Assembly: GCF_036287215.1 (NCBI RefSeq)
Contig: NZ_CP142860.1
Coordinates: forward strand, 2,542,001 to 2,606,000
Reading direction: 5' to 3'
DNA from: Caproiciproducens sp. CPB-2
Lineage (GTDB): Bacteria > Bacillota > Clostridia > Oscillospirales > Acutalibacteraceae
DNA: 64,000 bases
Part shown: positions 43,694 through 52,415 of the stretch, piece by piece
Layout of the letters: every line of letters starts with the position of its first letter
How positions within the stretch are numbered: position 1 is the stretch's first letter
The notes under the pieces: generated by a model
The model's database searches: none
Seen by the model: only the letters and a program-made list of their open reading frames with translations
What the model was told of the DNA's origin: nothing
Position numbers and translations under genes: made by a program

Positions 43694-45991
43694 TTACACC
43701 TTCCCCCATTCTTTCAGCGAAAGCTGCAGCCTGTCCCGCAGCAGATAATTTCTGCCATAGATAAAAATCATTTTTTCCGTACCGCTCAGCAGCGAAATTT
43801 CACATCCCCGCCGATTTACCAAAACCTGAATCAGGCTGTCTTCGTCGTGTATCTTAAAATCGTATTCCTCCCATTGCTTGGGCAGAGCCGGAGCAAGGTG
43901 CAGTCCGTCCTCCTTAATGCGCAGTCCGCCGAATCCATATACGATCGCCATGTAGGTGCCTCCCATATTTGCGGTATGGATTCCGTCTTTTGTATTTTTA
44001 TGGGTATTGAACAAATCGAGCTCAGAGGATTTTCCGAAATAATCGTATGCTTTTTCCGGCATTCCCAACCGGGATGCCATGATGCTGAAAATACAGGTGG
44101 AAAGCGAGGAATCATGCGTCGTAACCCGCTCGTAGTAATTGAAGGAATGCCTCATCGTGGCCAGCGTCTGTGCGTCCTCCAGAACGAAATGCGCCAGCAC
44201 CGTATCCGCCTGCTTGCATACCTGATGGCGGTAAAGGTAGAGCGGATGATAATGAAGCAGCAGCGGAAAATCCTGCCGCGGCGTCTTTTTTAAATCCCAT
44301 ACCGCTTTTGAAAGAAACGAGTCATCCTGCGGATTGATATCCATTCCTTTATCATAGGGCAGATACATGCTCTCCGCCGCATGTTTAAAACCGGAAATTT
44401 CCGCTTCCTTCAGGCCGATCTTCTCCCTGACGGGCGTCAGAAGTTCTTTCGTCTTCAGCAATTCATAAAATTTGACCGCCCAGTTTAAATTGTGCTGTGC
44501 CAAAACATTGGTGTAATAGTTGTTGTTGACAAGGCAGGTATATTCGTCCGGTCCGGTCACGCTGTTGATGAGGAATTTTCCGCCGCAGTCGTTCCCCACG
44601 TCCAGCCAGAGCCGCGCGGTCTCAAAAATAATCTCCGCCCCGCATCGGGCGATAAACTCAATATCCTTTGTCAAAAGATAATAGTTGATGACGGAATAGG
44701 CGATATCGCCGTTGATATGATACTGTGCGCTGCCGGAGGGAAAATATCCGGAACATTCTTTGCCCATAATGGTGCGCCACGGAAACAGAGCGCCGTTTTT
44801 GTGTCCCAGAATACGCGCGTTTTCCCTTGCCGCGTCCAGGGTGGTGTAACGGTATTCGATCAGATTTTTCGCAATTTGGGGCTGGGTAAGCAGAAAATAA
44901 GGCTGAATGTACATTTCGGTATCCCAGAAATAATGTCCCTCGTAGCCCTCGCCGGAAAGCCCCTTCGCGGCGATATTGCTGTGGGGGTCTTTGCCGACGG
45001 ACTGAATGAGCTGATACAGGTTATAGGTAATCGCGTTGCTCAGCTCGTCATTGCCTTTTACATGGACGGCGCAGCTTTCCCAATACTTCTTCAGATATTG
45101 TTCCTGCATCCGGTACCAGTGCGCAAGCGGGACCGAGCAGGCCTGTTCCAGATGTTCCAGTGCGGCCGCGCGGCAATCCGGGTACCGGATGGAGTCGCAC
45201 AAAACCGTATATTTGGTCAGCGTGACGGTTTCGCCGGCTTCCGCCTCCGCCGTAAACTTTTGTGCAGCGGTGCTGTCTCTTTTCAAACGTTCTTCTTTGG
45301 CCGGCTTCGACAGCAGATTTTTTACCGCGCTGGCTGCCTCCAGCGAGGATTTTGAGGTGCGGGAGGAAATCACGGAGGCATTGTCCACAAACTCCGCTTT
45401 CGCGGAAAGAAGATGCTGGAAGGTCTCGTTTGCCACACGGGGATCACTGGGATCGCAATAGTTCAGAACGCTGCCGATATGGGTGGATTGAAAGCGCAGT
45501 GTCCCGCTGAAATTCAGTGCCTTTACACGGTATTCTATCGTGAAAAGCGGAAGCATCACGAAGGAGGCCATTCTCAGAATCGTGATTTCAACCTCCTTCC
45601 CGCCGGGGGAACGCCATACCACACTGCGCCGGGTCACGCCCTTTTCCATATCCAGCACCCGGGAACTTTTCAGGACCTTGCCCGCAAACATGCTGAACTC
45701 CTCGTCCCCCAGATACAGTTTGATCCCCTGCGTATCGGCTACATTCAGCATGGTCTGCTTTTCTTCGGTAAGGCCGCAAAGGCTTTCCGCCTGCTTCATT
45801 TCAACAAAATCATAAAAGCCGTTGATGTACTCGCCCCGGATCGACTGGAAGTCGATGGGATACCCTTCTTCAAAATTGGAACGGACGCCAAGGTAACCGT
45901 TCGCATTATGAAAAAGCGTTTCGTACAGCATCAGCTCATCATTTTCAAGACTAAAATCACTGACTTCATAGACATAGTTACTTTCATCCAT
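43694..45991 (-). CDS. GH65 disaccharide phosphorylase (maltose/kojibiose/nigerose type)
   Basis: 765 residues, usual GH65 length: N-terminal beta-sandwich, helical linker and (alpha/alpha)6 barrel (HYFWDTEMYIQPYFLLTQP), with the general acid glutamate in NSVTGPDEYTC and a C-terminal beta-sheet. It splits an alpha-glucobiose with phosphate into beta-glucose-1-phosphate and glucose by inversion; pgmB supports that product. Which linkage is used (alpha-1,4, 1,3, 1,2 or trehalose) cannot be decided by reading. The ATG at 45991 follows AAGGAG 2 bases after the permease stop; the frame upstream to 46276 lies inside the permease gene. Confidence 0.9.
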   Translation of the reverse strand: MDESNYVYEVSDFSLENDELMLYETLFHNANGYLGVRSNFEEGYPIDFQSIRGEYINGFYDFVEMKQAESLCGLTEEKQTMLNVADTQGIKLYLGDEEFSMFAGKVLKSSRVLDMEKGVTRRSVVWRSPGGKEVEITILRMASFVMLPLFTIEYRVKALNFSGTLRFQSTHIGSVLNYCDPSDPRVANETFQHLLSAKAEFVDNASVISSRTSKSSLEAASAVKNLLSKPAKEERLKRDSTAAQKFTAEAEAGETVTLTKYTVLCDSIRYPDCRAAALEHLEQACSVPLAHWYRMQEQYLKKYWESCAVHVKGNDELSNAITYNLYQLIQSVGKDPHSNIAAKGLSGEGYEGHYFWDTEMYIQPYFLLTQPQIAKNLIEYRYTTLDAARENARILGHKNGALFPWRTIMGKECSGYFPSGSAQYHINGDIAYSVINYYLLTKDIEFIARCGAEIIFETARLWLDVGNDCGGKFLINSVTGPDEYTCLVNNNYYTNVLAQHNLNWAVKFYELLKTKELLTPVREKIGLKEAEISGFKHAAESMYLPYDKGMDINPQDDSFLSKAVWDLKKTPRQDFPLLLHYHPLYLYRHQVCKQADTVLAHFVLEDAQTLATMRHSFNYYERVTTHDSSLSTCIFSIMASRLGMPEKAYDYFGKSSELDLFNTHKNTKDGIHTANMGGTYMAIVYGFGGLRIKEDGLHLAPALPKQWEEYDFKIHDEDSLIQVLVNRRGCEISLLSGTEKMIFIYGRNYLLRDRLQLSLKEWGKV

Positions 45992-45993
45992 AG

Positions 45994-46821
45994 TTACTCC
46001 TTCACTGCCCCGGAAACGAGCCCGGAAACAATTCTCTTTTGAAAAATCAGTACAATCATCATTGTGGGGATCGTCACAATCACCGTCGCCGCCGCAACCT
46101 CGCCCCAGAGGATCTGGAACTGTGTCCGCAAAAAAGAAATGGCGACAGGCACCGTCTGCATGGAGATTTCCGTGTTCAAAGTCGCCGTCAGCAAATATTC
46201 GTTCCACGCGGCGATAAAGGTAATAATGGCGGTTGTAAACACACCCGGCGCCGCCAGCGGAAACACCACGCTCCACAGCGTGCGGAATGCGGACGCGCCG
46301 TCGATTCTCGCCGATTCCTCTATGGACAGCGGGATTTTCCCAAAATGGGCGACCATGATCCAGACCGCCATCGGAATGGTAATGGTCGAGTAGGGAAGGA
46401 CGATAAAATAGGAATTTGTCCAGTGCAAAGAGGTAAACAGGTTAAAAACCGGGCCGACAATGATCATCTGCGGGAACATCGAGATCACGAGGATCAGACC
46501 CAGCAGGATATTTTTAAAACGGAAATGGAAGCGGGAAATCGCATAGGCGGCCATGGTTGACACAACAATCACATAGAGCGTGGTGGTGGCTGAAACGACC
46601 AGGCTGTTTTTGATGGAGCTCAGGATGTTCTTTCCCGTCAGCACCGCACCGTAATTGCGCAGGGTGGAATGATCGCTCAACACGCGGAACGCTCCGGCAC
46701 CGAAAATTTCATTGGAGGGTTTGAAGGAGGTGATCAGGATCCAGAAAAACGGAAACAGGATAATCACCAGGAAAACGGCCGTCACCAAATAGAAGATACT
46801 ATTTTCTGCTTTTTTCATCAT
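45994..46821 (-). CDS. Sugar ABC transporter permease (MalG type)
   Basis: 275 residues, six transmembrane segments, with the coupling EAA loop SIEESARIDGASAFRTLWSVVFPLAAPG. Second permease of a CUT1 carbohydrate importer. It starts 9 bases after the MalF-type gene and ends 2 bases before the GH65 gene. Confidence 0.9.
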   Translation of the reverse strand: MMKKAENSIFYLVTAVFLVIILFPFFWILITSFKPSNEIFGAGAFRVLSDHSTLRNYGAVLTGKNILSSIKNSLVVSATTTLYVIVVSTMAAYAISRFHFRFKNILLGLILVISMFPQMIIVGPVFNLFTSLHWTNSYFIVLPYSTITIPMAVWIMVAHFGKIPLSIEESARIDGASAFRTLWSVVFPLAAPGVFTTAIITFIAAWNEYLLTATLNTEISMQTVPVAISFLRTQFQILWGEVAAATVIVTIPTMMIVLIFQKRIVSGLVSGAVKE

Positions 46822-46830
46822 GCGTCCCTC

Positions 46831-48057
46831 CTAATCCGAAGACAAGATATTGGCGCCCAGCACCTTAACGAACAAAGCCGCGATCATCAGCACACAGACG
46901 AACATAAACATCACGACTACGGCGCCGTATCCGAAATTCGTCTGGGAGAACATCGTCTTGTAAGCGTAAACGGAAAGCGTTTCTGTGGAACCGCCGGGGC
47001 CGCCGCCGGTCAAAACGGCGATCAGGTCATACACGCGGAAAGCATCCAGCATCCGGAACAAAACCGCCACGAGAATGGAAGGCTTTAGCAGCGGAAGCGT
47101 AATTTTGAAGAAAGTCTGTATCCGGTTGGCGCCGTCGATGGCGCTGCTTTCATACAGCCCTTTGTCGATCACCTGCAGGCCTGCCAGCAGCAGCAGCGCC
47201 ATATAGGGCGTCGTTTTCCAGACATCCGTAAGAATGGCGGCCGACATGGCCCCGGGACCTGTCAGCAGCATCGCTCCCGGTTCGGATACAAGCCCCATTT
47301 CGGCAAAAATATGAGAAATAATGCCGTTGGACCCATCGTACAAATAGCTCCAGATCAGCGCGGAAACCGCAGTCGGAATCGCCCATGGGATCAGCGCGTT
47401 TGCCCGGATGATCCCGATTCCCCGGATCGCCCGGTTCATAACGAGCGCAAGGCCCAGCCCGAGAATAAATTCAATGGAAACGGAGATCAGTGTAAAATAC
47501 ACCGTATGTCCAAGCGCGGCAAACAGCCTGCTGTCGCTGAAAATTTTCTGATATCCCTGCAGTCCGATGAAATTCGAGGGGGCAATCGCCTTGTTTATTT
47601 CTTCAAAAATTTTCGGAAGGGATTCCGTGTTGGCGTACTCTGCATTGGGGTGGTTTTGATACAGCGCCTCTACCTCTGCCTGCAGCCCGGTGGTTGCAGC
47701 GGTAAAATCATTGCTTTGCCGGGCGGAGATTTTTCCGCTTTGCAGGGTGGAAAATTGTTTTGTATAAGCCTCCGTGTCGGAAAGCGCCGCTGCAAAATCT
47801 TTTGCGGCCGCCTCGTCCTTTGCCGCCACGGCTGCGTCATCATTCAAAAAAATCTTGATATACTCGCTGTTCTCCTTAAAATTATCAGCTGAAAAGCTGC
47901 CGCTGAAGCTAAGCTTCGACTTTTGCGCGTTATTGAGCTGATAATCAAAAAAAGTGTACGAAAAGGAGGTTAAAATCGGCCAGATTGAAAATATGGCGAT
48001 GATAACCAACAGCGGTACGATAAATAAGAATTCTTTGAATGTCATCTTCTTTTTCAT
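46831..48057 (-). CDS. Sugar ABC transporter permease (MalF type) with large external loop
   Basis: 408 residues. The first transmembrane segment (about 8-30) is followed by an external stretch of about 130 residues (Asp/Ala/Lys-rich, KDEAAAKDFAAALSDTEAY) before the second, reminiscent of the P2 loop of enteric MalF; most Gram-positive CUT1 permeases have a much shorter loop. The EAA loop is YESSAIDGANRIQTFFKITLPLLKP. Partner of the MalG-type permease. No ATPase gene lies in the operon, so a shared MsmX/MsmK-like ATPase elsewhere must energise it. Confidence 0.88.
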   Translation of the reverse strand: MKKKMTFKEFLFIVPLLVIIAIFSIWPILTSFSYTFFDYQLNNAQKSKLSFSGSFSADNFKENSEYIKIFLNDDAAVAAKDEAAAKDFAAALSDTEAYTKQFSTLQSGKISARQSNDFTAATTGLQAEVEALYQNHPNAEYANTESLPKIFEEINKAIAPSNFIGLQGYQKIFSDSRLFAALGHTVYFTLISVSIEFILGLGLALVMNRAIRGIGIIRANALIPWAIPTAVSALIWSYLYDGSNGIISHIFAEMGLVSEPGAMLLTGPGAMSAAILTDVWKTTPYMALLLLAGLQVIDKGLYESSAIDGANRIQTFFKITLPLLKPSILVAVLFRMLDAFRVYDLIAVLTGGGPGGSTETLSVYAYKTMFSQTNFGYGAVVVMFMFVCVLMIAALFVKVLGANILSSD

Positions 48058-48111
48058 AGATAAGCCTCACAATCTCAGAAATTCGGAATCATGCCCGACT
48101 GTGCCGGTAAT

Positions 48112-48146
48112 ACAAAAAAGGCGTGCATCAGTTTTGGTGCACGCCT
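48112..48146 (-). terminator. Hairpin between the sugar-binding protein and permease genes
   Basis: On the minus strand AGGCGTGCA pairs perfectly with TGCACGCCT (48146-48138 with 48127-48119), loop of 10, then TTTTTTGT. A good intrinsic terminator inside the operon, probably giving excess binding protein over permeases. Confidence 0.75.
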
Positions 48147-48153
48147 ACCAAAT

Positions 48154-49419
48154 TTATTTCAATGCGTCCTGCACAGCCTTTTCGGTGGTGTCGACATCCT
48201 GACTTCCGGAAAGATACTTATGAATCTGAATCTGAATTGTGTCGCTTGTCTTGGAGTACTGGGCGGAAACCGGTCTTGCGATAGTCGTGTTCAGCGCCTT
48301 CTGAAAACCTTCCATGGTAAGCAGCGGATTTGCCTTGATGACTTCCTCATCCTTGAGCACCGCGTTGTAGCCCGGAAGATAGGAACCCTTTGTCGACATG
48401 ATTTTCTGCCCGTCGGGCCCCGCGAGGTACTTGATGAATTCCCATGCGCCGTCTGCATTCTTGGATTTCGCGTTCATACCGAGCAGCCAGCCGCCTACGC
48501 AGCCGCCCTCCGGCAGCGGCGCAATCCCGACCTGTTCCGTTTTGACAGCCACGTCCCCGGCTTTGATCAAACCGTACTGATACGGCCAGTTGCGGGAAAA
48601 TACGCTCTTGCCGTCTTTAAAGCTGGCGTCGGTCGAGCCTTCGTTGTAGTTAAGAACGTCGCTGGGCGCAACCTTGGAAGCAATGAATTTATTCATCATC
48701 TGGAGCCCGCCCTTAATATCTTTGAAGTTCGCGGTAAATTCATTTGCGTTGCAGGTCAGGCCCTCGTACTGCTTCGCCTGAAACGCGTAACCGTCGACAG
48801 CGCCTTTCTGGCCCTTGTATTTTGCCGCCATTTGATAAAGGTCGTCATATGTATAGCTGCCGCCGACAAGTTTCTCACCGTCTTCTTTCGAGACAATATC
48901 GGAACGGTAATACAGCATGGCGACATCGGGGAAAAACGGCAGAGTGTACTGCTTGCCCTGGTAATTGCCGGAGTCCATGGAGCCTTTGTTAAAATCCGTC
49001 TTTTTGTAGCCTGCCTCGCTCATCTTGACATCCAGCGGCGAAAGGTACCCTGCCGCGGCAAATTCGCCGGCCCACACGACATCCAGTGAAATGACGTCGT
49101 AATCGGAGGAACCGGAGGAAAGGGAAGTTAAAAGCTGGTCGTGCATTTGTGCGGAATCGTTTGTGAACTGTTCCCACTCCACTTTATACTTTGTCTGTGA
49201 CGAGTTAAATGCATCTACAACAGCCTGTGTGGCGGGGGTGGAATCTGCCTGCGCCCCGAACTTCAATGTGACGGGTCCGTTTGCCGCCTCTGTTTGGGAT
49301 TCGGCGGTCTGGCTCTCTGTATCGGCCGGTTTTGAGGAGCTTGCCGGCTGGCTCCCGCAGGCGGTCATGCCGGCTGCCATGGCAATTGCCAAAAATGCCG
49401 CTATTATCTTTTTCATCAT
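48154..49419 (-). CDS. Sugar-binding lipoprotein of a CUT1 ABC transporter
   Basis: 421 residues. Signal peptide with lipobox MTAC (C21), a Ser/Thr/Gln linker, then an SBP_bac_1 fold (VTLKFGAQADSTPATQAVVDAFN, YDVISLDVVWAGEFAAAGYLSPLD, LPEGGCVGGWLLGMNAKSKN, AWEFIKYLAGPDGQ). It captures an oligosaccharide, presumably the alpha-glucobiose split by the GH65 enzyme, at the cell surface. First gene of the operon, divergent from the AraC-type regulator. Confidence 0.9.
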   Translation of the reverse strand: MMKKIIAAFLAIAMAAGMTACGSQPASSSKPADTESQTAESQTEAANGPVTLKFGAQADSTPATQAVVDAFNSSQTKYKVEWEQFTNDSAQMHDQLLTSLSSGSSDYDVISLDVVWAGEFAAAGYLSPLDVKMSEAGYKKTDFNKGSMDSGNYQGKQYTLPFFPDVAMLYYRSDIVSKEDGEKLVGGSYTYDDLYQMAAKYKGQKGAVDGYAFQAKQYEGLTCNANEFTANFKDIKGGLQMMNKFIASKVAPSDVLNYNEGSTDASFKDGKSVFSRNWPYQYGLIKAGDVAVKTEQVGIAPLPEGGCVGGWLLGMNAKSKNADGAWEFIKYLAGPDGQKIMSTKGSYLPGYNAVLKDEEVIKANPLLTMEGFQKALNTTIARPVSAQYSKTSDTIQIQIHKYLSGSQDVDTTEKAVQDALK

Positions 49420-49451
49420 TGCAATCCTCCTAAATTTGGTTTTGTACGCCC

Positions 49452-49528
49452 ATTAAGAATGATCTTATCATAACGTAAAAAAGGAAATCAGTATTTCAAA
49501 ATATTAAGATTAGTGTTATAATCTTAAT
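49452..49528. promoter_or_regulatory. Divergent operator region with two related palindromes
   Basis: ATTAAGATTA/TAATCTTAAT (49503-49512 and 49519-49528) is a perfect 10-bp inverted repeat with a 6-base spacer and contains TATAAT (49517-49522), the likely -10 for the AraC-type gene. A second, weaker copy ATTAAGA/TCTTAT lies at 49452-49468 on the sugar-operon side. Likely binding sites for the AraC-type regulator. Confidence 0.55.
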
Positions 49529-49573
49529 AAGATATAAAAATATATCTAAAATAAATTTAAACAGGTGTAAATT

Positions 49574-50776
49574 ATGCTCGAATTTGATTTATCTGAGCAA
49601 GTGAAGGTTTTTTATTATGCAACACAGCTTCCTGTCAGTATATTAAAAAATGATCGAATCGAGCAATCCTTTCCCGAAATTCTGGTGACAGCCGGGCAAA
49701 TCATTACAGGGGAATCAGGCTTACATACCCAATACAGTCCCCATGAATACAATACCGTGCAATATCTTTCCAGTGAGTTTGGCGAGCTTTTCATTGTATA
49801 TGTATTCGACGATACTTATGTCGTAGCGGCCGGGCCTTTTCTGACAGAGCCGGTACGGGACGGTATGATCGTAAACATGATCCAAAATGAAAAAATCCCG
49901 ATTAAATGGAAGCAGAAGCTGGAGTCCTATTATCACGGCATAAACGAAATTACTCCCCAGACATATTATTATTGCGGAAAACTGATCGCATCGCTTTTCA
50001 ACGCCAGAAACATGAACAGGACGCCGGATTCCCGCCCGATCGGCAAGGAAGTCGGATTTATTCAGGAATACTTTCAGAATACCCATAAAAATCAGGAAAA
50101 GATGTTTTCGCATCCACCGTTTTTTTTAGAAAAAAAGATCGTCAACCAAATCAAGATTTACGATACGGACGGCGCGCTGAACACACTGATGGAAATCAAC
50201 CTGCTCAGCCGCGCGGTTTTGGCAAAGGATCCGCTGCGCTCCCTCAAGAACTCGATCATCTGTTCCTGCTCCTTTTTCACGCGCGCGGTGATCGAAGCAG
50301 GGGTGTTCCCGGATATCGCTTTTACCTACAGCGACACTTTTATTCAACAGATCGAAAAGATGACCGGCATTTCCGAAGTGCGCAACTTTGAGCAGGAAAT
50401 GTTGAAAGAGTTTATCAAGCTGGCAAAGGATAAAACCTCGGCAAAATATTCGCGCCCCATCTTTTCCGCGCTGCAGTATATTAACAACAATCTGACTCAA
50501 AAACTGAGTTTGGCCGATATTGCGAAACACGCGTATGTGCATCCGAATTATCTGAGCAGTATCTTCAAAAAAGAGGTCGGATGCTCGCTTACCGATTTTA
50601 TCGCACGGCGGAGGATTGAGGAATCAACCTATTTCATCGCTTACACAGACTATGAGATCGCGGATATCGCAAGCTTTTATCATTTCTGCAATCAAAGCTA
50701 CTATTGTACTGTCTTTAAGCAGCATCTCTTCATCTCCCCGAATGAGTACCGCAAAAGCGCCCGCCCATCCTGCTGA
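49574..50776 (+). CDS. AraC-family transcriptional regulator of the sugar operon
   Basis: 400 residues. An N-terminal sensor-like part of unknown fold (about 1-290) is followed by a two-helix-turn-helix AraC domain (about 297-397: LSLADIAKHAYVHPNYLSSIFKKEVGCSLTDFIARRRIEES and YEIADIASFYHFCNQSYYCTVFKQHLFISPNEYRK). It diverges from the sugar-binding protein gene, so it is the probable activator of that operon, sensing the imported sugar or a product. The ribosome site AGGTG lies 6-8 bases before the ATG; a strong terminator follows. Confidence 0.87.
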   Translation: MLEFDLSEQVKVFYYATQLPVSILKNDRIEQSFPEILVTAGQIITGESGLHTQYSPHEYNTVQYLSSEFGELFIVYVFDDTYVVAAGPFLTEPVRDGMIVNMIQNEKIPIKWKQKLESYYHGINEITPQTYYYCGKLIASLFNARNMNRTPDSRPIGKEVGFIQEYFQNTHKNQEKMFSHPPFFLEKKIVNQIKIYDTDGALNTLMEINLLSRAVLAKDPLRSLKNSIICSCSFFTRAVIEAGVFPDIAFTYSDTFIQQIEKMTGISEVRNFEQEMLKEFIKLAKDKTSAKYSRPIFSALQYINNNLTQKLSLADIAKHAYVHPNYLSSIFKKEVGCSLTDFIARRRIEESTYFIAYTDYEIADIASFYHFCNQSYYCTVFKQHLFISPNEYRKSARPSC

Positions 50777-50813
50777 TATGTAAAATTCAGGGAAGCGTGG
50801 ACATCCGGCATAA

Positions 50814-50855
50814 AAACAGTTCCATGGCCTTTCGGCCATGGAGCTGTTTCGGTCC
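50814..50855 (+). terminator. Terminator after the AraC-type gene
   Basis: A 16-bp stem with one wobble pair (50814-50829 with 50834-50849; TCCATGGCC core), loop of 4. Confidence 0.75.
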
Positions 50856-50902
50856 GGTGCTCCGGCGGAGGATTGGAGTTTATTCCATCCCGCCCGGCTC
50901 CG

Positions 50903-51388
50903 TCATAATTTCTTTTGGTAGCAGAACCATTCATTGCCGTACATGGAAGTTTCCCCACAGCACAGGTAACCTAACGAATCATAGAGCCTTATCGCATAAG
51001 GGTTCGTTTTACCAACTATTAAATGAATGCCGTCGAATTCTCTTTCCATTCCGTTTTTTTCGATACCTGTAATCAACATTTTCGCAATTCCCTGATTTTG
51101 ATAATCCGCCCTTACCGCAACACGTGCCAGATCGCACGCGTTTTGCAGAGATCGATCCCAACAGGATAAATGCGCTAATTCATCATCTTTCCCCGCGGCG
51201 GCTACGGCAATCAATTCCCGATCTTTAAAAACACCATACAGGGAACCGCTCTGAATATCCCTGACGACATCTTCCATAACCGGATAATGAACGTCCCATG
51301 TACAACCATAACTGCCTTTTAGAGATTCATAAATTTCAAGCGCATTTTCCTTTTCCTCCACAGGGACTTTTTCAACTTTATAGATCAT
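50903..51388 (-). CDS. GNAT-family N-acetyltransferase
   Basis: 161 residues. Acetyl-CoA motif A is RVAVRADYQNQGIAKMLITGIEK (about 92-114), with NPYAIRLYDSLGYLCCGE after it. Acceptor unknown. It has AGGAG before the ATG and stands alone between terminators. Confidence 0.78.
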   Translation of the reverse strand: MIYKVEKVPVEEKENALEIYESLKGSYGCTWDVHYPVMEDVVRDIQSGSLYGVFKDRELIAVAAAGKDDELAHLSCWDRSLQNACDLARVAVRADYQNQGIAKMLITGIEKNGMEREFDGIHLIVGKTNPYAIRLYDSLGYLCCGETSMYGNEWFCYQKKL

Positions 51389-51537
51389 TGTATTTCTCCT
51401 GAATTCGGCATTTGTCTAATATATTCCTCTATTATAAGCAGTCTTATATGAGCCGGAAGAATGCTCTAAGTGCACTTAATAAACATCACGCGAAGTTGAT
51501 AATTCCCGCAGAATAGTACCTCAGTACCACGCCAAAA

Positions 51538-52017
51538 TTATTCAGCCAGTTCTTTAAGGGTCATTCCTGCAATTCGATAAACTGTCCAATCACTCATGGG
51601 TTCAGCACCAAGAGAAAGATAGAAATCTATGCTTGGCTTATTCCAATCAAGGCACCACCATTCCAGCCGCCCACATCCGCGCTCAACCGCTATCTTCGCG
51701 AGTTGCTTTAATAATGCCTTCCCATAGCCCTTATCTCTGCACTCTGGAAGAACATATAAATCTTCGAGATAGATTCCGGCACGGCCAAGGAAGGTGGAAA
51801 AGTTGTGAAAAAACAATGCAAATCCTACTTCTACTCCGTTTTGAACAGCAAAAATCACTTCTGCCTTTTTCTTCTCGAACAACCACTCCTTTATCAATTC
51901 TTCCGTGGCAACTACTTCATCTGCCATCTTCTCATATGCTGCAAGTTCCTTTATGAAGTATAAAATCTTTGATATATCCCCTTCGTCTGCAAAACGGAAA
52001 TTTAATTCTGTATCCAT
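51538..52017 (-). CDS. GNAT-family N-acetyltransferase (diamine acetyltransferase-like)
   Basis: 159 residues. LEDLYVLPECRDKGYGKALLKQLAKIAVERGCGRLEWWCLDWNKPSIDFY is the pattern of the spermidine/thialysine acetyltransferase branch of GNAT enzymes, so a polyamine or lysine analogue may be the acceptor. The frame extends upstream to 52104; the ATG at 52017 gives the family's usual MxxxFRFA start but its GGGAG site is rather far (12 bases). Base composition is a little more A/T-rich than the neighbours. Confidence 0.78.
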   Translation of the reverse strand: MDTELNFRFADEGDISKILYFIKELAAYEKMADEVVATEELIKEWLFEKKKAEVIFAVQNGVEVGFALFFHNFSTFLGRAGIYLEDLYVLPECRDKGYGKALLKQLAKIAVERGCGRLEWWCLDWNKPSIDFYLSLGAEPMSDWTVYRIAGMTLKELAE

Positions 52018-52415
52018 TTTAGATTTTTTCTCCCAATTTATAAAAATAAACATAATGTGCAGTTTATAAAGAAAGATGAGACGTCCCGCTATGCTTATTA
52101 GCAAAGAAAATGATTACCGCCATACCGTAAAGGTTCTATCTGACATCATCCGGTTTATTATACTGCAAATACCGAATAGAAACAACAAACTATTCTATAG
52201 CCCCAACTGAAAAGGCAATATCATCGTTTCGTGTGTCCCGTAGAACAGCGGGAAGCCCTTCTTCCGCTGAAACATCGGCGGAAGAAGGGCTCCTTTGTTC
52301 GCTGGAAGGAGATATATGACAACGCATGCCAAGCCTTGTTTGTAATTAGGAATTCTGATGTGCTGAAATTATGTCCGGACTGTATCCAAAAACACCCGGA
52401 ATCCGTCAGCAGTGC
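52018..52415. other. Intergenic region between the acetyltransferase and lctP genes
   Basis: About 400 bases with no credible gene. It holds a long perfect hairpin and, next to the lctP stop, a segment (about 52332-52385) that begins GCCTTGTTTG like the fold-back element between larA and lctD. Confidence 0.5.
52254..52296. terminator. Long hairpin downstream of lctP
   Basis: A perfect 14-bp stem (AGCCCTTCTTCCGC 52254-52267 with 52278-52291), loop of 10. The tails are only moderately T-rich (CTCCTTTGTT on plus), so it may terminate or simply stabilise transcripts; lctP transcription reads toward it. Confidence 0.55.

Noticed and set aside
43694..45991. Calling the GH65 enzyme maltose phosphorylase outright
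   Set aside because: Linkage specificity depends on loop residues that I cannot compare without an alignment.
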